A stretch of 64,000 nt of DNA from Hymenobacter sp. 15J16-1T3B (GCF_020711235.1 NZ_JAJFAV010000007.1:124001-188000); one strand, 5' to 3'. Counted from the stretch's first letter, positions 8,334 to 16,607 are shown. Numbers and translations: made by a program. The notes: generated by a model from the letters alone, not told the origin.

Positions 8334-9551
8334 TCAGCGGGCGTGCACGACGGCTACGGCGCCGCCCCCGCCGGTACGGGGCTGCGGCGCGGGGGCCAGC
8401 AGGCTGTCCATGCCGATGGCCTGCGGGTGAATGCGCATCCCGTCGCGGGCGTCCTGCACGCCTTCGTACACCACCCGGTCGCCGGCCTTCAGGCCCGATT
8501 CGACGAGGTAGAAGTGCGAAAGGCGGGTTTTGGGCACGAAGTGCGTCTGGTGCAAGCGGTTCTGCTTGTCCACCACGAACACGTAGTTTTTGTCCTGCAG
8601 CTCGAACACGGCTTTCTGCGGCAGCAGCAGCGCGTCGTCGACTTCGCTGGTGAGCTGCACGCGGCCGGTGGCCCCGTGCTTGAGCAGGCCGTTGGGGTTT
8701 TGGAAGCGCGCCCGAAAGGCAATGGAGCCGGTGTTGGCGTCAAACTCGCTTTCCACCGTCTCGATGCGGCCGGCCTGCGGGTAGGTCGAGCCGTCGGCCA
8801 GGATCAGGCGCACGTCGTCAGAGCTTTCGGCGCTGCTCACGCCCTTGGGGTGGCGCTTCACGTAGTCGAGGTACTCGCCCTCCGACACGGTGAAGTAGGC
8901 GTACACCGAGCGGATGTCCGACACGGTGGTGAGCAAGGTGCCGTCGTCGACGAGGCTGCCGACTTTGAGCGGAATGCGGTCGATGATGCCGTCGAAGGGG
9001 GCGCGCACCTGGGTGTAGCTCAGGTTCAGCCGGGCCGAGGCCAGCGCCGACTGGGCCTGCGCCACGTGCGACTGGGCCGCCTTGAGCTTGGCCTTGGCCA
9101 CTTCCAGCTCGGTGTCCGACACGATGCTTTTCTGCACCAGCATGGTCACCTGCTTCACCTCCAGCTCGGCCACGCGGGTGTCGGCCTGGGCGCTGGAGAG
9201 GGCCGCCTGGGCCTTGCTGATCTGGGTGCGAAAGGGCGCGTCGTTGATGCTGAACAGCAGCTGGCCGGCTTTCACGGGCTGGCCTTCGTCAACGTGAATC
9301 TTTTCGAGGAAGCCAGGCACGCGGCCGCGCAGCTCCACGTTGCGCAGGGCCTGAATGTCGGCTACGTACTTGCGGAAGAGCACCGTGTCCTTGGCCACCA
9401 ACTGGGTGACGGGCAGGGTGGGCTGTTCGTCGGCCGCCGCGGCGGCGGCCGATGCTTCGGTTTCGCCCTTGGCCGAGCAGCCGGCGAGCAGGGCGCTCAG
9501 GGCCGCCGCGGCCAGCGGCAGGGTCAGGGTTCGGATTAAGGGTATGGTCAT
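8334..9551 (-). CDS. Periplasmic adaptor (membrane fusion protein) of RND exporter
   Basis: 405 residues from ATG 9551, chosen because it opens a lipoprotein signal (MTIPLIRTLTLPLAAAAL...LAGC); an in-frame start 28 codons upstream would bury that signal. AcrA/MexA-type adaptors are anchored in the inner membrane and bridge pump and channel. Visible parts in order: beta-barrel start, biotinyl-lipoyl half motif (RVPGFLEKIHVDEGQPVKAG), long helical hairpin (about residues 105-175, SKAQAALSSAQAD... and AQSHVAQAQSALASAR), second lipoyl half (VRAPFDGIIDRIPLKVG), barrel and membrane-proximal domains (RVQLTSEVDDALLLPQKAV). Its upstream gap carries a candidate regulator site (9608-9655). Confidence 0.96.
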   Translation of the reverse strand: MTIPLIRTLTLPLAAAALSALLAGCSAKGETEASAAAAAADEQPTLPVTQLVAKDTVLFRKYVADIQALRNVELRGRVPGFLEKIHVDEGQPVKAGQLLFSINDAPFRTQISKAQAALSSAQADTRVAELEVKQVTMLVQKSIVSDTELEVAKAKLKAAQSHVAQAQSALASARLNLSYTQVRAPFDGIIDRIPLKVGSLVDDGTLLTTVSDIRSVYAYFTVSEGEYLDYVKRHPKGVSSAESSDDVRLILADGSTYPQAGRIETVESEFDANTGSIAFRARFQNPNGLLKHGATGRVQLTSEVDDALLLPQKAVFELQDKNYVFVVDKQNRLHQTHFVPKTRLSHFYLVESGLKAGDRVVYEGVQDARDGMRIHPQAIGMDSLLAPAPQPRTGGGGAVAVVHAR

Positions 9552-9607
9552 GGCGGAGGCGCCGAAACGGGCAGTTGTAGCGAGGTTCTGCTGCAAAGGA
9601 GGCGCCG

Positions 9608-9655
9608 GGGCATTAGAGCCGTGTGAGAACGGCATTAGAAAACATTAAAAGCCGG
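9608..9655 (-). promoter_or_regulatory. Candidate response-regulator binding block, copy 1
   Basis: ATTAGA, TGAGAA, ATTAGA and ATTAAA half-sites recur about every 10-11 bases (plus strand 9612, near 9623, 9634, 9644), 60-105 bases ahead of the adaptor start. Nearly the same block occurs at 9959-10007. Phased direct repeats are typical of OmpR-family regulators, and such a regulator heads this locus. Binding is inferred. Confidence 0.6.
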
Positions 9656-9922
9656 TTAAAGCTTCACCGCGTTGGCGTGGGGCTGGCCGAGCAGGCTCAC
9701 CAGCACGCTGTCCTTGCGCAGCTGCTCGGCCTGGCACTGGGCCAGCTGCGTCTGGGCCAGCCGCAGCTCCACCTCCGATTCGGCCGCGCGGGCGTCGGCC
9801 TCGAAGGCTTGTTCGAGCGGGGAATGCTCGGCCATGAGCAAATAGCAGTTCAGGCCAGCCGAAAGGATCAGGGCCAGCAGCAGCAGAAACGCGGGCAGCT
9901 GCAGACGGTCTTTTTTCTTCAT
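9656..9922 (-). CDS. Small membrane-anchored coiled-coil protein, 88 residues
   Basis: Start at ATG 9922 gives MKKKDRLQLP followed by one hydrophobic helix (about residues 11-31, FLLLLALILSAGLNCYLLM) and then a Glu/Gln/Ala-rich amphipathic region (about 35-75) that should form a coiled coil facing the periplasm or cytoplasm. The stop codon abuts the copy 1 repeat block and the gene is preceded by the copy 2 block, so it appears to be under the same regulator as the adaptor. I do not recognise a family. Position between sensor genes and exporter genes suggests an accessory or sensing role, which is inference only. Confidence 0.7.
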   Translation of the reverse strand: MKKKDRLQLPAFLLLLALILSAGLNCYLLMAEHSPLEQAFEADARAAESEVELRLAQTQLAQCQAEQLRKDSVLVSLLGQPHANAVKL

Positions 9923-9958
9923 GGCACAATGCGTGGGTCGGCCACAAAGGAGGCCGCC

Positions 9959-10007
9959 GGGCATTAGAGCCAAGTGAGAACCGGATTAGAAAAGATTAGA
10001 AGCCCGG
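9959..10007 (-). promoter_or_regulatory. Candidate response-regulator binding block, copy 2
   Basis: Matches copy 1 at about 42 of 48 positions, including GGGCATTAGAGCC, GTGAGAAC and ATTAGAAAA, with the same half-site spacing of 22 and 10 bases between ATTAGA units. It lies 38-85 bases upstream of the 88-residue gene. Confidence 0.6.
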
Positions 10008-10071
10008 CGCCGGGCTTCGCCGCGGCAGGCTTCCGCCGGCCGGAGTACTCGCAACCGGGCCATACGAACCC

Positions 10072-10509
10072 TTACTCGGCCGCCCCGCGCCGTCCCGCGC
10101 TAACTACTACCCAGGCCAGCCCGGCCACCAAAAAGCTCAGCGCCAAGCTTATTCGGGCGGCAGCGTTGGGCGTTACCCAGTGCGCGGCTACCGCCACCAG
10201 TACCAGCGCCGCCATGGGCACGTGCAGGGCCATGCCCAGCCCGAAGCGCGCCGCTATGGTCGCAGGGTTGAGCGCCCGCACCCGGCGCAGCCCCATCAAC
10301 AATAGCGCATCCGCGAGCATGGGCAGCCACGTGATATAAAGCGCGGCCACCACCATAGCTACCGGATCCATTTCGGGGGCCCCGGGAAAGTTGCTCCGGG
10401 TGGTTTCGCTGTAGGTCTCGTTGGTCAAGTTGTACTTCATCATCACGAAATACAGAACCGCAATGCTCAGATCCTTGACCACCACGTACGGCCAAATTCC
10501 CTTGTTCAT
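10072..10509 (-). CDS. Four-helix membrane protein of unknown function
   Basis: 145 residues from ATG 10509. Its start overlaps the kinase stop in an ATGA arrangement, so it is almost certainly translated together with the kinase. Four hydrophobic segments (about residues 7-24, 48-72, 88-109, 118-138) are separated by short loops; the first loop is polar (NLTNETYSETTRSN). No conserved catalytic or binding motif was recognised. Translational coupling to a histidine kinase suggests a membrane accessory to signalling or to the exporter, but this is inference from position. Confidence 0.8.
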   Translation of the reverse strand: MNKGIWPYVVVKDLSIAVLYFVMMKYNLTNETYSETTRSNFPGAPEMDPVAMVVAALYITWLPMLADALLLMGLRRVRALNPATIAARFGLGMALHVPMAALVLVAVAAHWVTPNAAARISLALSFLVAGLAWVVVSAGRRGAAE

Positions 10510-11885
10510 AACGCCGCGCTGATGGCGGCGGGCAGGCCCACCGTGGCGGTGGTCCCCTGCCCTACCGCGGATTCGACCCGCAACTCGCCGCCGTGCAGCC
10601 GCACGATTTTTTGGGTAATGGGTAGGCCCAACCCATAGCCGACGGCCGTTTGCCGGCCGGTTTCGGCCCGAAACAGCGGCTCGTAAATGCGTTCCAGCGC
10701 CGCCGGCTCGATGCCGATGCCCGCATCCTGCACCACCACCTGCAGGCGGCCGGCGCGGTAGCCCAGCTCCACCTGCACCGGGCCGTCGGAGTACTTGCAG
10801 GCGTTGTCGAGCAGGTTCAGCAGGGCCGTGGTTAGCAGCGGGGCGTTGCCCTCGACTACAAATGGCTCGTCCAGTTCCTCGGGCACTTCGCCGAAGCTCA
10901 GGCGCACCTGCCGGCCGGGGTACTTGCCCGCCGCGTGGGCCAGGGCTTGGGTCAGGCATTCATCCAGGCGCACCCGTTGGCGGTGCATGGTCGCTTCGTC
11001 GGCGCGGGCCAGGGCCAGCAGGCCGTTGGTGAGGCCGATGAGACGGCGGATTTCCTGCTGCGCCGACTGCATGCTGCGCTTGGCCTCGGCCAGATCCTGG
11101 TCGTAGAGCACGGAGGTTTCCAGCGTGCCCAGGGCGTTGGCCAGCGGGGTGCGCAGCTCGTGCGAGGCGTGGGCCACGAAGCTTTTCTGCGCCTCGAAGG
11201 CTTGCTCCAGGCCGGTGAGCATGCGGTTGAAGGTCATGGCCAGCTGGGCCACTTCGTCTTTCTGGTTGCCCTCGTTCACGCGCCGGCTCAGGTTCGAGGC
11301 CGTGATGCGCCGCACCTCGCGCACGACGCGCGCCATGGGCTTCAAGGACTCGTTGGCGAAGTACCAGCCCGCCACCACGATGAGCGCCAGGGCCCCGAGG
11401 TTGCCCACCAGCAGGATGAGCCGCAGCTTGTCGAGCTGCTGAAAGCCCACGTCGTCGTAGCCGGCGGCGAAAATGCGGTAATTCTCGCCCTCAAACGGGT
11501 ACGCCACGCCCAGCGCCTCGCGTCCGGCGAAGCGGAAGCTCACCGGCCGTTCGGGGTTGATTTCGGACAAGTGCGCCTCGTTGCCGCGCTGGTCAATTCG
11601 GTCGTCGCTTTCGTAGATGAGCCGCCCGTGCGGGGAGTACACGCTGATCTGCTCCCGGGGCATGGTGAGCAGGTCGCGGCGGCGGAAAGTGCGCAGAATG
11701 CCGCTGCGCAGGTTGCCGCGCTGCAGCAGGATGCGCCCGGTCAGTTCGGCCTTGCCGCGCAGGCGGTTGACGAACTTCTGCTCCCGGGTGGCCGCGTGGA
11801 AGTAGTACACAAACAGCGACAAGCTCAGCTGAATGGCCAGCACCAGCAGGGTAAAGCGCAAGATGAGCTTGTTGCGAATCAGCAT
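10506..11885 (-). CDS. Sensor histidine kinase
   Basis: 459 residues from ATG 11885. Order of parts: TM1 (about 9-29), a ~120-residue periplasmic sensor region, TM2 (about 155-176), HAMP linker (to about 230), HisKA dimerisation domain with SHELRTP (H242), and an ATPase domain with N box LLNLLDNACKYS (around 356-366), G1 DAGIGI and G2 GYGLGL. This is the class that phosphorylates OmpR-type regulators, like CusS or BaeS. The regulator gene lies upstream across a 231-bp gap containing a palindromic element, and the exporter genes lie downstream, so it probably senses envelope stress or an exported compound. The sensor region has no recognisable metal-binding motif. Confidence 0.97.
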   Translation of the reverse strand: MLIRNKLILRFTLLVLAIQLSLSLFVYYFHAATREQKFVNRLRGKAELTGRILLQRGNLRSGILRTFRRRDLLTMPREQISVYSPHGRLIYESDDRIDQRGNEAHLSEINPERPVSFRFAGREALGVAYPFEGENYRIFAAGYDDVGFQQLDKLRLILLVGNLGALALIVVAGWYFANESLKPMARVVREVRRITASNLSRRVNEGNQKDEVAQLAMTFNRMLTGLEQAFEAQKSFVAHASHELRTPLANALGTLETSVLYDQDLAEAKRSMQSAQQEIRRLIGLTNGLLALARADEATMHRQRVRLDECLTQALAHAAGKYPGRQVRLSFGEVPEELDEPFVVEGNAPLLTTALLNLLDNACKYSDGPVQVELGYRAGRLQVVVQDAGIGIEPAALERIYEPLFRAETGRQTAVGYGLGLPITQKIVRLHGGELRVESAVGQGTTATVGLPAAISAAL

Positions 11886-11894
11886 GCTTGGTCT

Positions 11895-12081
11895 GTCATC
11901 CTAAGCAAAGCGAAGGACCTTCCTCAGACTTTGCACCAACGGGTAAGTATAAGCGCACACGCCTTAAAGGCCTTGGGCAGCTACGCTTCTTTCTTCAACT
12001 TGTTTAGGGTCCGGTCCTTGTTGCTACCGGCGCCGGCGGTGCCGGGCGCGAGAAAGGTTCTTCGCTTGGGCTCAGGGTGAC
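11895..12081. repeat. Dispersed GTCAT-type inverted-repeat element between regulator and kinase
   Basis: Left arm GTCATCCTAAGC...GCGAAGGACC (11895-11925) and right arm ...GTTCTTCGCTTGGGCTCAGGGTGAC (12049-12081) are imperfect reverse complements with about 120 bases between. Related elements occur at 26168, 27241, 34753 and 52108. Confidence 0.8.
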
Positions 12082-12116
12082 GTTCTTTTTCATTGGCAAT
12101 CCGTCGTTATTCCCTC

Positions 12117-12794
12117 CTACCCCTCACGCATCACGTAGCCCATGCCCACCACGGTGTGAATCAGCTTGGGCTCGAAGCCTTTGTCGATTTTCTTACGCAA
12201 ATAGCTCACGTACACGTCGATGACGTTGGTATTAGTGTCGAAATTCAACTCCCAGACGCGCTCGGCAATGTCGACGCGGGTGACGGTCTTTCCGCGGTTC
12301 AGCAGCAGGTACTCGAGCAAGGAGTACTCGCGGGTGGTCAGCTCGATGCGCTGCCCGGCGCGGGTCACGGTTTTGGCGTCGAGGTTGAGCTCCAAATCGG
12401 CCATGCGCAGCAGGTGCTTGACGGTGGGCGCGTCGGTGCCGCGCTTGGCCAGGGCCCGGGTGCGCAGCAGCAACTCCCGGAACTCGAAGGGCTTCACGAG
12501 GTAATCGTCGGCGCCGGCCTCGAAGCCCGTCACTTTGTCATCGATGCTGTCGAGAGCGGTGAGCAGGAGCACGGGCACCTGCCGGTCGTGCTGGCGCAGG
12601 CGGCGGCACAGCTCGAAGCCGTTGACGTAGGGCAGGTTCACGTCCAGAATGACCACGTCGTAGCGGTTCTGCTCCAGCAAAGACTGGCCCACGCGGCCGT
12701 CGTAGGCCACTTCCAACTCGTACGCCTCGTTTTCGAAGCCTTTCTTGATAAACGAGGCCAGCTTGGGCTCGTCTTCCACCAGCAGTAGTTTCAT
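12117..12794 (-). CDS. OmpR/PhoB-family response regulator
   Basis: 225 residues from ATG 12794; the open frame continues 27 codons upstream but MKLLLVEDEPKLA is the canonical start. Receiver domain: acidic pair E8-D9, phospho-acceptor D51 (VVILDVNLP), T79 and K101 (LVKPFEF). Linker, then a winged-helix DNA-binding domain (about 128-225) with RAGQRIELTTREYSLLEYLL and the C-terminal HTVVGMGYVMR hairpin. It heads the efflux locus and is presumably the partner of the downstream kinase. A TTACTTTGG sequence at about 12832-12840 (minus) resembles a -7 element. Confidence 0.97.
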   Translation of the reverse strand: MKLLLVEDEPKLASFIKKGFENEAYELEVAYDGRVGQSLLEQNRYDVVILDVNLPYVNGFELCRRLRQHDRQVPVLLLTALDSIDDKVTGFEAGADDYLVKPFEFRELLLRTRALAKRGTDAPTVKHLLRMADLELNLDAKTVTRAGQRIELTTREYSLLEYLLLNRGKTVTRVDIAERVWELNFDTNTNVIDVYVSYLRKKIDKGFEPKLIHTVVGMGYVMREG

Positions 12795-12977
12795 ACGCGC
12801 ATCGGACGCGCCGCTACGGGGCCGCCGTGGCCCAAAGTAACGGCGCGTTAGGCTTGCATACGCAGCCCGGCACAATAAGCCGCCCCACCGCGGACGTTAA
12901 CGCTACGCCGCCGGCCGCCGGCTGGCACGCTTCCTGCAAGGTCCCGCTCCCGTCATCCACGTCCAAAACGCCCGCCG

Positions 12978-13199
12978 ATGCACCTGCTTCCCCGCTTCCG
13001 CCACCTGCTGTTTCTGCTGCTCAGCGGCCTCGTGCTCGTCGGGCTGGGCGGCTTTTTCAAGGTCGCGCACCTGCACCCGCTCTGGGCCGATGGCGGCCTG
13101 CTGGTGGGCATGGTGGGCGTGCTGCTGGCGCAGGTGCTGCTGCTGATGCAGGCCGTGCGCTGGGCCGTGCAGGTACGCCGCCGCGTGGTGGAGGCCTAG
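12978..13199 (+). CDS. Small two-helix membrane protein, GldL-like N-terminal resemblance
   Basis: 73 residues from ATG 12978 with two hydrophobic helices (about residues 9-28 and 37-60) joined by the short loop FFKVAHLHPLWADGG, and a basic C-terminal tail (VRRRVVEA). The pattern G-x-FFK-x-x-H between two helices resembles the N-terminal part of gliding-motility/T9SS motor protein GldL, but the protein is far shorter and lacks the GldL cytoplasmic domain. The match is by eye and weak. It is divergent from the response-regulator gene and convergent with map. Confidence 0.6.
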   Translation: MHLLPRFRHLLFLLLSGLVLVGLGGFFKVAHLHPLWADGGLLVGMVGVLLAQVLLLMQAVRWAVQVRRRVVEA

Positions 13200-13218
13200 G
13201 CCGCGCCGCGTCGGGCTG

Positions 13219-13986
13219 CTAGTCCCAGATGCGGTTGTCGGCCGTGAGGATGAGGGGTTGCCCGTCGGTGACGACGACCGTGTGCTCGTGCTGGGCCACG
13301 AAGGAGCCATCCTTGGTGGCCAGGGTCCACCCGTCGTTGTTGAGCTGATGGGCCAGGCTGGCACGGGTGGAAATAAACGTTTCCACGGCCACCACCGAGT
13401 TTTTCTTGAAGCGCTTCAGGTTGTGCCGGTCGTAGTAGCAGGGAATTTCCGAGGGTTCCTCGTGCAGGCTGCGACCCACGCCGTGGCCGACCAGGTTTTT
13501 GATAACCCGAAACCCCGCCTTGCGCGCCTCCGCGTCGATTAGGCCGCCGATATCGGCGATGCGCACGCCGCCGCGGATGCGGCTGAGGGCCGTGCGCAGA
13601 ATCTGCCGCGAAGCCTCGACCAGCGGGCGGTGGTTGTGCAGGTCGGCGCCGAGCACGAAGGAGCCGCCGTTGTCGGCCCAGTAGCCGCCCATTTCGGCCG
13701 ACACGTCGATGTTGATCAGGTCGCCCTCCTGCAGCACCTTGCGGGCCGAGGGAATGCCGTGGGCCACTTCCTGGTTGACGCTGATGCACGTCCAGCCCGG
13801 GAAGCCGTAGGTCAGCCGCGGGGCCGAGCGGGCGCCCAACGCCGTCAGCAGCCGGCCGCCGTACTCATCCAGCTCCAGGGTGCTCATGCCCGGCTGGGCG
13901 TACTCGCGCATCTGCCGCAGCGTGGACGCCACGGCGGTGCTGATCAACTGCAGGCCGGTCAGGTCGGCTTCGGAGGTAATGGACAT
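13219..13986 (-). CDS. map: Type I methionine aminopeptidase
   Basis: 255 residues from ATG 13986. Removes the initiator methionine from nascent proteins in the cytoplasm using two divalent metal ions. All five ligands are visible: D94 (NIDVS), D105 (WADNGG), H168 (GHGVG), E202 (VAVETF) and E234 (QHEHTVVVT); H76 (VAHGIPS) is the substrate-contact histidine. Length and order match bacterial MetAP. A TACCTTTA -7-like element lies at 14036-14043 on the minus strand. It stands apart from ribosomal protein genes, so it may be a second copy besides one in the ribosomal operon; that cannot be checked here. Confidence 0.96.
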   Translation of the reverse strand: MSITSEADLTGLQLISTAVASTLRQMREYAQPGMSTLELDEYGGRLLTALGARSAPRLTYGFPGWTCISVNQEVAHGIPSARKVLQEGDLINIDVSAEMGGYWADNGGSFVLGADLHNHRPLVEASRQILRTALSRIRGGVRIADIGGLIDAEARKAGFRVIKNLVGHGVGRSLHEEPSEIPCYYDRHNLKRFKKNSVVAVETFISTRASLAHQLNNDGWTLATKDGSFVAQHEHTVVVTDGQPLILTADNRIWD

Positions 13987-14035
13987 AAGGCAACGGGGTT
14001 CTGCCGGGCTATTTCGAGCACCGAACGGTTTGGGG

Positions 14036-14043
14036 TAAAGGTA
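14036..14043 (-). promoter_or_regulatory. -7 element TACCTTTA for map
   Basis: One base off the Bacteroidota TAnnTTTG consensus, about 50 bases upstream of the start codon. Confidence 0.5.
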
Positions 14044-14119
14044 GCCAACGGGGGAATCAGGACCGCCCGCTTGCTCCAGCCAGCGCACGGGCGGGGCCAG
14101 CTGTATCGGCGGGCGGCGC

Positions 14120-15070
14120 TTAGTCCTGCACCGGTTCCAGCGGCACTTCCGTGCCGATTACCGTGGGTGTCTTCGGCTTCTGGCTCACCAGCCACACGCC
14201 CAGGAAAATCAGCCCGCCCTGCAGCACCCGGGCCCAGGTCAGATGGTCGCGGCCCAGGCTCACGGCGATGAGCACGGCCAGGATGGGCTGCAGGTAGATG
14301 TACACGCCCAGCAGCGCCGGCGAGGCGTACTTCAGGGCCCAGTTGTTGAGCAGATAGGCCACGATGGTGAGCATGAACACCATGTAGACAATGTCGGCCC
14401 AGATGCGGCCAGGCAGGTGGCCGTAGTCGATGGCCAGGGCCTCGTGCCAGCCGAAGGGCACCACGATGCAGGCGCCCACCAAAAAGCTGCGGGCCAGCAC
14501 CGTGAAGGCGTGGTACTTCTTCATCAGCGGGGCGGCCAGCACCAGGTACAGGCCAAAGAACGTGGCGTTGAGCAAGATAAGCAGGTTGCCCAGCGCCACC
14601 TGCTCGCCGGCCGCCCCGGCCGGCCCGCGACTGAGAATGACCAGCGCCGCCCCCACCCCGGCCACCAGAATGCCTACGGCGCGCAGCAGCGTCACCCGCT
14701 CGCCCAGCAGCACCACCGAGGCCAGCACCACCACGATGGGCGACACCGTTTGAATCAGCGAGGCGCTGATGGGCGTGGTCAGGTTCAGGCCGCCGAAAAA
14801 CAGCAGCTGGTTCAGGCCGATGCCCGAGATGCCGCAGAGAATGGAGCGGATGGTGTCGGCGCGGCCAGTGATAGGCGTCTTGGTCAGCAGCTTGTCGAGC
14901 AGTCCAAACACCAGCGCGGCCGTCACCACGCGCAGCACCACGATGCCGTTGGGGTGGGCGAAGCGGGGCATCACTTCCTTGGCCAGGGAATAATTGGCGG
15001 CGTAGATGGCGGCCACCACAAACAGGGCGGCGTGCACGCGCAGGGCAGAAGTCGAGGGAGAAGGTGTCAA
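14120..15070 (-). CDS. EamA/DMT-family transporter
   Basis: About 316 residues with ten hydrophobic segments forming two EamA repeats, typical of drug/metabolite exporters of the inner membrane (NYSLAKEVMP in helix 1; TPISASLIQTVSPIVVVLASVVLLGERVT split across helices 3-4; SPALLGVYIYLQPILAVLIA near the end). No ATG fits the N-terminus: a TTG at 15070 (LTPSPSTSALRVHAALF) is preferred, with GTG at 15037 or 15160 as alternatives. The upstream region is the inverted repeat 15121-15190 shared with divergent rarA. Substrate unknown. Confidence 0.9.
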   Translation of the reverse strand: MTPSPSTSALRVHAALFVVAAIYAANYSLAKEVMPRFAHPNGIVVLRVVTAALVFGLLDKLLTKTPITGRADTIRSILCGISGIGLNQLLFFGGLNLTTPISASLIQTVSPIVVVLASVVLLGERVTLLRAVGILVAGVGAALVILSRGPAGAAGEQVALGNLLILLNATFFGLYLVLAAPLMKKYHAFTVLARSFLVGACIVVPFGWHEALAIDYGHLPGRIWADIVYMVFMLTIVAYLLNNWALKYASPALLGVYIYLQPILAVLIAVSLGRDHLTWARVLQGGLIFLGVWLVSQKPKTPTVIGTEVPLEPVQD

Positions 15071-15117
15071 GCCGTAAGGGGAAGCGTGCGTCGCGCAGAA
15101 CCGCCGGCCGGCGGCTC

Positions 15118-15125
15118 TACCTTTG
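15118..15125 (+). promoter_or_regulatory. -7 element TACCTTTG for rarA
   Basis: Perfect match to TAnnTTTG, 84 bases upstream of the rarA start; its last bases form the outer edge of the inverted repeat at 15121-15190. Confidence 0.6.
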
Positions 15126-15190
15126 TAGTTCGCGTATTCAGGTCGACTTCGTGCTCCCACTAATCGTACTTGAATGCGCGAACTACAAAG
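15121..15190. repeat. 70-bp inverted repeat between EamA gene and rarA
   Basis: Arms of 23 bases (15121-15143 and 15168-15190), CTTTGTAGTTCGCG-ATTCA-GT and its complement, differ at two positions. Transcribed from the rarA promoter it would form a stable hairpin in the 5' leader. A further GCGCGAACTACAAAGTTCGCGC palindrome overlaps the right arm. Confidence 0.8.
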
Positions 15191-15208
15191 TTCGCGCTAC
15201 TTCTGTTC

Positions 15209-16519
15209 ATGGCTTCCCTTTTCGATCCACCCGCCGATCAGCCCCGGCCCGGCGCCCCGCTGGCCGAGCGCCTGCGCCCCCGCACCCTCGCGGAGTACGT
15301 GGGCCAGCAGCACCTCGTGGGCGAGGGCGGCGTGCTGCGCCGCTACCTCGACGCCGGCCGCCTGCCTTCCCTTATCCTCTGGGGCCCGCCCGGGGTGGGC
15401 AAAACTACCCTGGCCCACCTGCTTGCTTCCCAATTGAAGCTGCCCTTCGTGGCGCTGTCGGCCATCAACGCGGGCGTGAAGGACGTGCGCGACGTGATTC
15501 AGCAGGCCAAGTCGCGCCGCGGTACCCTGCTCTTCATCGACGAAATTCACCGCTTCAGCAAATCACAGCAGGACGCGCTGCTCGGGGCGGTGGAGCAGGG
15601 CATCGTCACGCTCATCGGGGCCACCACCGAAAACCCCTCCTTCGAGGTGATTCCGGCCATTCTGAGCCGGGCGCAGGTGTACGTGCTCGAGCCCTTGAGC
15701 AAGGAAGACCTCACCGGCCTCGTCGACCGGGCCCTGCGCGAGGACGAAGCCCTGCGCCGGCGCCCGGTGCGCGTGGAGCAGTACGACGCGCTGCTGCGCA
15801 TTTCGGGGGGCGACGCCCGCAAGCTGCTCAACCTGCTGGAAATCGTGGTGCAATCGGCCACGGCCAACCCCGAAACCGGCGAGGTGGTCATCACCGACGA
15901 GGTGGTGCAGCAGCTAGCCCAGCAAAACCTCTCGCGCTACGACAAGGGCGGCGAAATGCACTACGATGTCATTTCGGCCTTTATCAAGAGCATCCGCGGC
16001 TCCGACCCGAACGCGGCGCTCTACTACCTGGCCGTGATGCTGGAAGGCGGCGAAGACCCCAAGTTCATTGCCCGCCGCCTGCTCATTCTGGCCTCCGAGG
16101 ACGTGGGCAACGCCAACCCCAACGCCCTGCTGCTGGCTCAGAGCACGTTTCAGGCCGTCAGCGTCATCGGCATGCCCGAATCGGACATCATTCTGGGCCA
16201 GGCCGTGGTGTATCTGGCCACTTCGCCCAAGAGCAACGCCTCGTACAAGGCCATCCGCGAAGCCCGGGCCTACGTGCGCCAGCACGGCGTGGCCGCGGTG
16301 CCATTGGGCCTGCGCAACGCGCCCACCAAGCTCATGAAGCAGCTCAACTACGGCGACACCTACCAGTACTCCCACGACGGGGCAGGCGGCTTCATTTACC
16401 AGGAATTCATGCCCGAGGGCCTGGGCCAGCTGCGCTTCTACACCCCCGGCGACAACGCGGCCGAGCAGAAGATTCAGGAGCGGCTGCGCTACTGGTGGGG
16501 CGACAAGTACGGGTATTGA
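15209..16519 (+). CDS. rarA: Replication-associated recombination protein A (RarA/MgsA AAA+ ATPase)
   Basis: 436 residues from ATG 15209 (MASLFDPP); the frame is open a further 13 codons upstream, into the palindrome. Members act at stalled replication forks and are related to clamp-loader ATPases. Walker A GPPGVGKT at 59-66, Walker [11 protein letters not shown] near 110, sensor motif GATTENPSF, and the C-terminal tetramerisation part with [16 protein letters not shown] are all present. Length matches the family. It converges on the toxin-like gene, with a hairpin between them. Confidence 0.97.
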   Translation: MASLFDPPADQPRPGAPLAERLRPRTLAEYVGQQHLVGEGGVLRRYLDAGRLPSLILWGPPGVGKTTLAHLLASQLKLPFVALSAINAGVKDVRDVIQQAKSRRGTLLFIDEIHRFSKSQQDALLGAVEQGIVTLIGATTENPSFEVIPAILSRAQVYVLEPLSKEDLTGLVDRALREDEALRRRPVRVEQYDALLRISGGDARKLLNLLEIVVQSATANPETGEVVITDEVVQQLAQQNLSRYDKGGEMHYDVISAFIKSIRGSDPNAALYYLAVMLEGGEDPKFIARRLLILASEDVGNANPNALLLAQSTFQAVSVIGMPESDIILGQAVVYLATSPKSNASYKAIREARAYVRQHGVAAVPLGLRNAPTKLMKQLNYGDTYQYSHDGAGGFIYQEFMPEGLGQLRFYTPGDNAAEQKIQERLRYWWGDKYGY

Positions 16520-16550
16520 TAGGGCTGTAGCCATTGCACAGCCCCAAACA

Positions 16551-16586
16551 ACGCGGCCCCGCCCTGATAACCGGGCGGGGCCGCGT
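16551..16586. terminator. Convergent hairpin between rarA and toxin-like gene
   Basis: Perfect 14-bp stem ACGCGGCCCCGCCC / GGGCGGGGCCGCGT with an 8-base loop; no strong T-run on either side, but it lies between two convergent stop codons. Confidence 0.7.
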
Positions 16587-16607
16587 GCTTCTGCCAGCAA
16601 GTCGCGC

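Noticed and set aside
4783-8430. 1215-codon open frame antisense to the RND pump and part of the adaptor
   Set aside because: The opposite frame encodes a clear RND pump and adaptor. The antisense frame is a product of high G+C and shows only low-complexity His/Arg/Gly/Val-rich sequence.
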